Shown here: positions 53,804 through 61,103 of the stretch, one piece after another
How positions within the stretch are numbered: position 1 is the first letter of the stretch
Layout: each line of letters opens with the position of its first letter
NCBI GenBank assembly: GCA_964477265.1
Contig: CAYZDJ010000014.1
Coordinates: forward strand, 1-64,000
Source of the DNA: CAIVPM01 sp964477265
GTDB taxonomy: Bacteria > Bacteroidota > Bacteroidia > Chitinophagales > Chitinophagaceae
Reading direction: 5' to 3'
DNA: 64,000 bases
Program-made: the position numbers and the translations under genes
The notes under the pieces: generated by a model
Told to the model about the DNA's origin: nothing
The model's input: the letters and a program-made list of their open reading frames with translations, nothing else
The model's database searches: none

Positions 53804-54625
53804 TTAAAACAATTTTCCTTGTACTTCTTTTTTAGGATGAAACGTTCCAATAATTATAAATGGATTATGTGAAACGTAATGATGCAATTGAGTAGTACCT
53901 AAAAATAAATGTAGGTCTTTGGTTTTAGCAAAATCATCGAAGTATTTTTTACGGACATCTGCAACAGCTTTCGTTTCATTGCCATCGTGTCGCTCTAAAC
54001 AATTCCAATATAGTTGCCCTATTTCCCAATCCTCAATCATCATTCTACTTTCTTTACCTTGATTATCTTTAAACACATAAGAGAATTTATAAGGTAGTTT
54101 TCTAACAGCTTCAAAAGGATTTTCAGGCTGTGTAAAGAGTTTCATTTGCAACCTTTCAGCATCAAGCTTTGCTAATTTGGTTTTGTCCCATTCTCTTTCA
54201 ACTTCTTTTATCTCAAAACCTAAAATTTCTGTTGGTTTAAAAACCGCTAATGAAGTGCAAATATTTTTGTCTTTTGCTTCTGCAATAAGTTCGGTAAGAT
54301 TGTAATAAATTTTAGCTAAACAAATTTTCTTTCTTTCGTCCCAATTGCTTACTGGGTCTATATGTCCAACAATGTTTATTTCGCTGTCGTGAGAGTATGG
54401 ACGAAAACTTTCGAGTCTAAAATCACTATCGTTCTTTACTAAATTGAGTTCAATCCAATCATATTTTTTATATTGCTCGTTATATGCTTTTTTACGAAAT
54501 GGCACAGGGTAAATTCTAATGAAAGTTCCATCTTCAAGGAACCCTGCTGTGCAAACCAATTCATCATATTTACTTGAAATGGTTGGATAGGTTTTTACAG
54601 TAATTAAAACTTTTGTTAATGCCAT
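53804..54625 (-). CDS. Uncharacterised protein, partner of the DUF488 gene
   Basis: The 273-aa protein begins ALTKVLITVKTYPTISSKYD and has ELVCTAGFLEDGTFIRIYPV and HLFLGTTQLHHYVSHNPFII as conserved-looking blocks. I know of no assigned function. It starts 3 bases after the DUF488 gene ends and is thus translationally linked with it. The block TKDLHLFLGTTQLHHYVSHN near the C-terminus occurs in other bacteria adjacent to DUF488, in my memory. A GH26 gene follows with no gap. Catalytic motifs are not visible. Confidence 0.72.
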   Translation of the reverse strand: MALTKVLITVKTYPTISSKYDELVCTAGFLEDGTFIRIYPVPFRKKAYNEQYKKYDWIELNLVKNDSDFRLESFRPYSHDSEINIVGHIDPVSNWDERKKICLAKIYYNLTELIAEAKDKNICTSLAVFKPTEILGFEIKEVEREWDKTKLAKLDAERLQMKLFTQPENPFEAVRKLPYKFSYVFKDNQGKESRMMIEDWEIGQLYWNCLERHDGNETKAVADVRKKYFDDFAKTKDLHLFLGTTQLHHYVSHNPFIIIGTFHPKKEVQGKLF

Positions 54626-54628
54626 AAA

Positions 54629-55513
54629 CTAAATATGTTTTACTTCATACTCAAAACTTTGAAGTGTTTCAATTGCTTCTGCTAAATGTTTGCGATGGCA
54701 TTGACAAATATTTGCTTCAAAGCAAGTAAGAGCAATGCGTTTGTGTTGTTTTAGTAAATTTAATATTACTGTTTGAGTAGTGATTGTTTTAGTTAAATTG
54801 TCTTTGCGGTAAGCTGCAAACAATTTATCATAATCAGTTTGTGTGTTTAGTTCTTGTCGTTGGTCAGACTGTATGCCAACATCTGGAAAGTGCATATACT
54901 GTATGTCCAAACTTTCGCAATATTTTTTTAGTAAACTTTTGCTAAACCCATATTTCATACTTAAAGGATTGTTGCGAACATCTACTAAAATTTTAACCCC
55001 ATTTTTAAGTAATCTGTTTAAATATTCTTCTAAAGAAATACCCTCGTAACCAATGGTAAATAATATTGTTTTACTGCCTGTTGGCTTATATTGATTTACT
55101 TTTTCTAATTCGGTTGTAGTTAAAATATTTGAAGCAACTGTGCTATTAATTGCCCAGTAAGGGAAATTGGTGTAAGTGTGTTTCATTAAAGCATTTGAAT
55201 TCATATTGCCATACAATTGCTTTATTTGTAATAGTTGTTTTTTATCTGCTTCTTTTAATGTATTTAGATAGTTTATTTTCTCATTGCTTTTAAAACTAGT
55301 TTCACTTTCGCTTAGCATTCCTTTATTTACCATTGTTGTTAAATCGGCATTTGCAGAGTATGAATAACAACCATATTTATAAGGTATAAAATCGTATTCG
55401 GCTTTTTGTTGTTTTTTGGTAAAAAGGAAAAGTAATTTTTGCAAACGAATTTTTTCTAACTCGCCATCAAACATTTGAAGAAGGGCTAATATTATTTTTC
55501 GGCGATAAAACAT
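54629..55513 (-). CDS. DUF488 protein with N-terminal Panacea/DUF4065-like domain
   Basis: The 294-aa protein has two parts. Residues ~1-110 (IRLQKLLFLFTKKQQKAEYD, FIPYKYGCYSYSANADLTT) resemble the Panacea/SocA-type domain: LQKLL with an aromatic PYKYG turn. Residues ~148-290 are DUF488: TIGYEGISLEEYLNRLLKNG, LVDVRNNPLSMKYGFSK, and a conserved Cys cluster ALTCFEANICQCHRKHLAEA. DUF488 function is not known. The fusion and position downstream of the type I R-M operon suggest a defence or toxin-antitoxin role, which is inference. Confidence 0.82.
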   Translation of the reverse strand: MFYRRKIILALLQMFDGELEKIRLQKLLFLFTKKQQKAEYDFIPYKYGCYSYSANADLTTMVNKGMLSESETSFKSNEKINYLNTLKEADKKQLLQIKQLYGNMNSNALMKHTYTNFPYWAINSTVASNILTTTELEKVNQYKPTGSKTILFTIGYEGISLEEYLNRLLKNGVKILVDVRNNPLSMKYGFSKSLLKKYCESLDIQYMHFPDVGIQSDQRQELNTQTDYDKLFAAYRKDNLTKTITTQTVILNLLKQHKRIALTCFEANICQCHRKHLAEAIETLQSFEYEVKHI

Positions 55514-55539
55514 AGGGCAAATGTAAGTGGCGAATTAAC

Positions 55540-55636
55540 AGTTTGCCACAGATGGAATAAATAAACACGAATGTTTTTTGTTTCGCACAAAGATGGTTTC
55601 ACGCAAAGGGGCAAAGTTTATGCAAAGAACGCAAAG
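55540..55636. repeat. Degenerate dispersed repeat between hsdS and the DUF488 gene
   Basis: Words GCCACAGATGG, CGCACAAAGATGG, CACGCAAAGGGGCAAAG and AAGAACGCAAAG are left-arm units of the palindrome family at 41187, but no matching right arm is seen. It fills the 123-base gap between the R-M operon and the DUF488 gene. Confidence 0.6.
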
Positions 55637-56953
55637 TTATTTACGCAATGCCTCTCTTAATACTTGTTGCAATAGTTGCTGGTTTTGGGTTTGGCTTTGT
55701 TGTATGCTTGCTTCTAATTGATTGCAATGCTGCATTAGGGTTTCTAATTTTTGAACGATGAGGTGCTGCTCAGTTAATGGTGGTAGAGGAATTGGCATCT
55801 GTGCAAATTCTTCGTATTTCAAACTGTGAACAGTCATACCAAATTTTACAAAATCTTTTAAAATAATTTTTTCAAATCCTAACAAACTCAACTGCAAGAA
55901 TCTGCTCATTGAATTTATGTGTGGTATGATAACTTTTAAATCTTGGTTCACTGTACATTGAATTTTATTAATAGCAACAGGCAATTTTCTTTTTAAAATA
56001 CCAGACCTGCCTACTATTAATATTGAACCTTCGGGAATTATATTAGCACTTGAATTATGAACACCTGCTTTCGTGATTTTCATTTCAGTGTCATAAATAT
56101 TTTCAGTCCACATATCTTTTGAGGTAACCCAAGGAATATCTCCATTCCAATAATCACTATTTGCCATAGATGGTGTTCCACCACCAGTAATTTTTCCAAT
56201 GTCCCCCAACCTGCACCAGACCCAGTTTTCAGGAATTTCAAAAGGTATTTCTGCTGCTGTAATGGGTGGCAGTTCTTTTTCTTTTTTTAGTTTCTTTTCT
56301 GCAATTAGTTTTTCTTTTTCTGCTTTTATTTTTTGTAGCAATTCACTTGCTGGTTCATCATTTTTATTTTGCTTTACTAATTTGCATTGCACAGCATCTT
56401 GCAATAATTGCTGGCGTAGTTTTTTTAGTAGGGTTAGTTGGTGGGTGAGTTCGGTGGAAAGTTCGCCAAATGATATTTTCTGTAAATTAATTTTATCAAT
56501 TTGAATTAGTTGTTCATCAACACTTGGAAGTAATATTTCATAACTAAGAAAAATCTTTTCATCTAAATACTTTCTGTGAGTAATACCTGCACTTGCTCTT
56601 TCACATACTTCATAAAAAATTGGTGAGTTGGTAAACTGATTAAACCAATCAATATTTATTTTGGTTTTATCCACATCATAAGCCCAAAAGTTTCCTGTAA
56701 TAATTGAATCTTCAACTTCATTTGGTGCAATGCCAAATGCTCCATAACGAGCATCAATTTTAGAAACTATAAACTGCCCTGCTTTTAGAATGAATTGTTT
56801 TTTTGTTCCTATTTTTTTACCAATTTCTGTGTCTCTAAGCGATACACCATTATGGTTGATTCTAATAGTAACTCGATTATATTGAACACTATCTTCAATG
56901 TTTATAGGGATTTTACTCCTTTTTATAAAGTCGCCAATTTTTGTCAATTTCAT
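55637..56953 (-). CDS. hsdS: Type I restriction enzyme specificity subunit HsdS
   Basis: The 438-aa subunit has two target-recognition domains. TRD1 is N-terminal (KLTKIGDFIKRSKIPINIED), the central conserved region spans ~160-235 with a long coiled coil (HQLTLLKKLRQQLLQDAVQC), TRD2 starts at PENWVWCRLGDIGKITGGGT, and the C-terminal conserved part is PLPPLTEQHLIVQKLETLMQ. It sets the bipartite DNA target. Its start overlaps the hsdM stop by 4 bases (ATGA), so the two are translationally coupled. Confidence 0.95.
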   Translation of the reverse strand: MKLTKIGDFIKRSKIPINIEDSVQYNRVTIRINHNGVSLRDTEIGKKIGTKKQFILKAGQFIVSKIDARYGAFGIAPNEVEDSIITGNFWAYDVDKTKINIDWFNQFTNSPIFYEVCERASAGITHRKYLDEKIFLSYEILLPSVDEQLIQIDKINLQKISFGELSTELTHQLTLLKKLRQQLLQDAVQCKLVKQNKNDEPASELLQKIKAEKEKLIAEKKLKKEKELPPITAAEIPFEIPENWVWCRLGDIGKITGGGTPSMANSDYWNGDIPWVTSKDMWTENIYDTEMKITKAGVHNSSANIIPEGSILIVGRSGILKRKLPVAINKIQCTVNQDLKVIIPHINSMSRFLQLSLLGFEKIILKDFVKFGMTVHSLKYEEFAQMPIPLPPLTEQHLIVQKLETLMQHCNQLEASIQQSQTQNQQLLQQVLREALRK

Positions 56954-58434
56954 TTCACAGCTTCTTTTAATTGCTCCAATAATTCATTACTTTTTTCAAA
57001 AGAACTGTGTAGCATTTCCATTAATTCAGTGCTGGTGTATTCGTGTTCTTCTGCTTGCTTGGTGGGGGTTTTAATATCCAAATCGTAGCCACGTTCTATA
57101 ATGGTTTTAATATTTACTTTCCAGCAGCAATCGCTTTCTTTACGCTTGTTCCACCATTTTTTTATGGGTTCAAATTCTTGTACTTGTATGGGTCGTGTTT
57201 TGTTGTAGGCTTTGTAGCCTTCGGGCATTTTATGTTCGTAGTACCAAATATCTTTTGTGGCAAAACCATTGTCTGAACTTTGATTTGTTTGATTAGTGTG
57301 ATTGCTATGATTTACTTTATTGAAGAATAATAAGTTGGTGGCTACAGTTGCATAAGGTTGAAATACGCTGTTGGGTAGCCTTATTATTGTATGCAGGTTA
57401 CAATCTCTTAATAGTTTTTCTCTTACACGTTGTTTTACTCCATCGCCTGTAAGGCTTCCGTCGGGTAACACAATTCCTGCTCTGCCATCTTGCTTTAGCA
57501 AGTGTATCATTAATATTAAAAACAAATCGGCACTTTCTTTTGTGCGATAGGTTTGTGGAAAATTGCTTTCGTTGCCATTGGCTACAATGCCTCCAAATGG
57601 TGGGTTGGCAAGTATTACATTTACCCTGTGTTTCTCTGTAAAGTTGCTTAATGGTTGGTCGAGTGCATCGCCAAATTTTATGTTGGGTACTTCTACATCG
57701 TGCAGTATTAAATTGGTGGTGGCTAATAAATAGGGCAATGGTTTATACTCCCAACCTGCAATGTTTTGCTCTATGCTTTTGCGTTCTTCTATGTTTTTTG
57801 CTTGTGCTTTTAAATGCTCTGTTGCACAAGTGAGGTAGCCACCTGTGCCACAAGCTGGGTCGAGAATTTTTTCGCCCAATTGTGGGTTTATAATATCTGT
57901 AATAAATTGTGTGATGGCTCGTGGTGTGTAGAACTCGCCACTTTTGCCAGCACTTTGCAAACCTTTTAAAATGGTTTCGTATAGTTCGCCAAAAGCGTGT
58001 CGGTCTTTGGCTTTGTTAAAATCAATTTCGTTTAGCTTGTTCAACACTTTGCGAATGTTGATGCCAGATTTCATATAATTATTGTTGCCCTCGAACACTT
58101 CACGAACAATTACTGCACGTTGGTTGCCTGTGCTTAAATCTAAACTTCGCAGGGCTGGAAATAATTGTTGGTCAACAAAGGTTAATAAGGCATCGCCTGT
58201 AATTCCTTCATCGTCTCCTGCCCAATTGCCTTTTTCTTTTGTCCAATGAAACTCGGCAGGAATAGGCGACTTGTAGTTTTCGTCTATCAGTTCGAGTTCT
58301 TTGTCTTTATCGGAAAATATTTTTAAGAAAAGCATCCAACCTAATTGCTCAATGCGTTGTGCATCGCCATTAAGTCCTGTGTCTTGCCACATTATATTTT
58401 GTATGCTTTTGAGTATGCCTGAAATGTTGTGCAT
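56950..58434 (-). CDS. hsdM: Type I restriction-modification DNA methyltransferase HsdM
   Basis: The 494-aa N6-adenine methylase has the SAM-binding motif DPACGTGGYL (192-201) and the catalytic NPPF (277-280), with the type I N-terminal helical domain (NIMWQDTGLNGDAQRIEQLG). Residues ~374-388 (NHSNHTNQTNQSSDN) are an in-frame insertion encoded by a word repeat where other HsdM proteins have a short loop. It follows hsdR by 6 bases and overlaps hsdS by 4. It methylates both strands at the HsdS-defined target. Confidence 0.97.
   Translation of the reverse strand: MHNISGILKSIQNIMWQDTGLNGDAQRIEQLGWMLFLKIFSDKDKELELIDENYKSPIPAEFHWTKEKGNWAGDDEGITGDALLTFVDQQLFPALRSLDLSTGNQRAVIVREVFEGNNNYMKSGINIRKVLNKLNEIDFNKAKDRHAFGELYETILKGLQSAGKSGEFYTPRAITQFITDIINPQLGEKILDPACGTGGYLTCATEHLKAQAKNIEERKSIEQNIAGWEYKPLPYLLATTNLILHDVEVPNIKFGDALDQPLSNFTEKHRVNVILANPPFGGIVANGNESNFPQTYRTKESADLFLILMIHLLKQDGRAGIVLPDGSLTGDGVKQRVREKLLRDCNLHTIIRLPNSVFQPYATVATNLLFFNKVNHSNHTNQTNQSSDNGFATKDIWYYEHKMPEGYKAYNKTRPIQVQEFEPIKKWWNKRKESDCCWKVNIKTIIERGYDLDIKTPTKQAEEHEYTSTELMEMLHSSFEKSNELLEQLKEAVK
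57280..57313. repeat. In-frame word repeat inside hsdM
   Basis: On the coding strand the words AATCATAG / CAATCAC / ACTAATCA / AACAAATCA follow one another at about 8 bases. They encode the NHSNHTNQTNQ loop. The style is that of Bacteroidota intergenic spacers, not of coding DNA. Confidence 0.75.
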
Positions 58435-58440
58435 TAGTTG

Positions 58441-60825
58441 TTACGCTGTTTTGTATAATTCTATTTCTAATTCTTTAACTGCTTGTAAGTATTTTTCTTT
58501 GCTGCCAAAGTTGCTAATAATTTCTATTGGCGAACCAAAGTCTTTAAATGGGTTTACCCTTAATACTTCAATGCTTTCAATATTGGTTATTCCTTCGTCT
58601 GCATATTTATCTAACAAAGCCTCTAACACTTTACGGCTTTGGTCTCCATACTTTGTAAAGTAGTTTCGTTTTATTACGTTATTGGCTCTTTCTTTTCGTG
58701 TAAGTGGTGGTTGGTCGTAAGCAACGTGGCAAATTAAATCGAACAAATCTACTTGCTTATCTACTGCTTCATATAGTTCATCAATCATCATTCCTTGTTC
58801 TTGTAATTCGGCAATGATAGCTTCTTTTTTATCGGTGTTGTTCCACTTGTTTAAGAAGTCGTTTAACGAAGCAAATTGTTGTTGAATGATTTGCTTGGTG
58901 TGGTCTTTAAGGCTTATGGTTATTGGTTTGCCTTGTTGATTGAAGTGTAATTCTCGGCTAACTAATATGGTAACATCAACACCATTTACAACAACTTTTT
59001 CTCGTGGTGTTGGTGGTAGTGGTGAAAATGTAGGTTGTGGCTGAAAGGGAACATTTGGTTCGTTGGCTACATTGTTATCCTCATTAATTTGCTCGTTTGG
59101 TTCATCCTCTGAATCGCTGCCTAAGTCATCGTTTTCTGTTGCTTGTTTTATACGAATTGGGTGTCCATCAAAGTCAGGCTCTGCAAATTTATTGGTAGCA
59201 TTTCTAAAATCTAAAATGGTAAAATATAGTTTGCCAAAATCTTCGTTGATACGTGTGCCACGTCCAATAATTTGTTTGAATTTAGTAGTTGAATTTATGT
59301 TGGCATCTAATACAATTACTTTACAAGTTTGGGCATCTACACCTGTTGTCATTAACTCGCTTGTGGTTGCAATAACTGGATATTTTTCTTCGGGGTTTAT
59401 GAAGTTGTCTAACTCACGTTTACCCTCATCGTTATCGCCTGTGATTTGCATAACGTACTTATAATTTTCTGCAACTAAATCTGCATTGTGTTTTGCTAAA
59501 GCAGTTCTCATCCTTTCGGCGTGGTCTATATCCACACAAAAAACAATGGTCTTTGCAAAACGGTCGTGTCCCTTTAAGAACTCTGTTAGCTTTCTTGCAA
59601 CAATGTCTGTTCGTTCTTCAATTACAAGGTTTCTATCATAATCTTTTGTGTTATATATTCTGTCTGCTACTTCATTACCTTGCACATCGGTTTTTCCTTG
59701 TGTTGGTCGCCAACCTTCTGCATCAACATTCAAAGCAACTCTTACAACTTTGTAAGGTGCAAGAAAACCATCATCAATGCCTTGCCTTAAAGAATAGGTG
59801 TAAATAGGATTGCCAAAATATTCGCTGTTGCTGGTTTCGTTAGTTTCTTTTGGTGTGGCTGTTAAACCAATTTGTGTTGCATTGCCAAAGTATTCTAATA
59901 TAGAACGCCAAGCACTATCTTCATTTGCACTTCCTCTGTGGCACTCATCTACAATAATTAAATCGAAAAAATCTTTTGAAAATTGCTTGTAAATATTGGC
60001 TGCTTCGTCTGTGCCTGATAAGCCTTGATATAATGCTAAATAAATTTCGTAAGCCTTGTTTACTTCTCTGTGTTTTACCACAGTCATTTTATCTTTAAAA
60101 TGTTTGAAGTCGCCACGTCTTGTTTGGTCAATTAAAGCATTTCTATCTGCTAAAAACAAGATGCGTTTTTTTGCTCCACTTTTCCAAAGTCTATGAATAA
60201 TTTGAAAAGCCGTGTAAGTTTTTCCTGTGCCTGTTGCCATAACAAGCAATATTTTGTTTTGTCCGTTAGCAATGGCTTCAACTGTCCTGTTTACTGCAAT
60301 TTGTTGGTAGTATCTTGGCTTTCTGTTTGAGCCATCGAAATAATAATCTTGTGCTGCAATTTTTTCTGCTGCTGTTGTTTCAATGCCTTTGTATTTTTTG
60401 TATTTTTCCCAAAGTTGCTCTGGTGTTGGGAAATCTTCTAATGCAATTTCTGTTTCAATATTTTCATCTGTTGCTGTCCTATCGTGAAATAAAAAGCCAT
60501 CACCATTGCTACTAAACACACAAGGAATGTCTAATATTCTTGCATACTCTAATGCTTGTTGAATACCTGCTCTTACAGAATGGTTATTGTCTTTGGCTTC
60601 AATAATTGCAATAGGAATATTGGTTTTGTAATAGAGAATATAGTCTGCCCTTTTTTTATTTCCTCTGTAAGTTAGCTTTCCTTTAAACTCAATTTTGCCA
60701 TCTGTAAAGGTGTTAAAGGTTATTTCTTCTCTAAAATGATAATCCAATTTCCAACCAACATTTATAATAGCAGGTGTAATAAACTTGGTGCAAATATCTC
60801 TTTCGGATAATTCTTTTTTATTCAT
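58441..60825 (-). CDS. hsdR: Type I restriction enzyme endonuclease/translocase subunit HsdR
   Basis: The 794-aa protein has an N-terminal PD-(D/E)xK nuclease (Asp61, Glu76-Ala-Lys78), Walker A MATGTGKT (196-203), DECH box (293-296) and further SF2 motifs (GLTATPKE; ATTSELMTTGVDAQ; QIIGRGTRI). A C-terminal helical domain links it to HsdM. Length matches EcoAI/type IB-like subunits. It is the first gene of the operon. A candidate -7 box (TACTTTAG, one mismatch) lies 14 bases before the ATG. The 278-base gap 60826-61103 contains the next terminator and otherwise AT-rich spacer. Confidence 0.96.
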   Translation of the reverse strand: MNKKELSERDICTKFITPAIINVGWKLDYHFREEITFNTFTDGKIEFKGKLTYRGNKKRADYILYYKTNIPIAIIEAKDNNHSVRAGIQQALEYARILDIPCVFSSNGDGFLFHDRTATDENIETEIALEDFPTPEQLWEKYKKYKGIETTAAEKIAAQDYYFDGSNRKPRYYQQIAVNRTVEAIANGQNKILLVMATGTGKTYTAFQIIHRLWKSGAKKRILFLADRNALIDQTRRGDFKHFKDKMTVVKHREVNKAYEIYLALYQGLSGTDEAANIYKQFSKDFFDLIIVDECHRGSANEDSAWRSILEYFGNATQIGLTATPKETNETSNSEYFGNPIYTYSLRQGIDDGFLAPYKVVRVALNVDAEGWRPTQGKTDVQGNEVADRIYNTKDYDRNLVIEERTDIVARKLTEFLKGHDRFAKTIVFCVDIDHAERMRTALAKHNADLVAENYKYVMQITGDNDEGKRELDNFINPEEKYPVIATTSELMTTGVDAQTCKVIVLDANINSTTKFKQIIGRGTRINEDFGKLYFTILDFRNATNKFAEPDFDGHPIRIKQATENDDLGSDSEDEPNEQINEDNNVANEPNVPFQPQPTFSPLPPTPREKVVVNGVDVTILVSRELHFNQQGKPITISLKDHTKQIIQQQFASLNDFLNKWNNTDKKEAIIAELQEQGMMIDELYEAVDKQVDLFDLICHVAYDQPPLTRKERANNVIKRNYFTKYGDQSRKVLEALLDKYADEGITNIESIEVLRVNPFKDFGSPIEIISNFGSKEKYLQAVKELEIELYKTA

Positions 60826-61038
60826 TAGATGCTAAAGTAAGTGTGTTGAATTGATTTTAAAATGTTTCATCAACTTATCTTTTGTTTTGATGTTGTAAGC
60901 GAATTTGCATTCTAATGGTTTTAATAAATTTTGTCAAGGAATACACTAAAATTTTCAGGATTGATTAGGGAATGCTTTGGGAGTTATTAAAAATAAACTT
61001 GCAGCATTTAAGGATTTTGCCTGGAGAGAAGTTGGAGT

Positions 61039-61081
61039 TAAAACAAACCCCTCAAAACAATATGTTTGAGAGGTTTGTTTT
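61039..61081 (-). terminator. Terminator of the T9SS lipase-like gene
   Basis: AAAACAAACCtCTCAAACA pairs with TGTTTTGAGgGGTTTGTTTT across a short loop, 23 bases after the stop codon. Confidence 0.85.
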
Positions 61082-61103
61082 ATTTGTAATGATTAATATT
61101 GAA

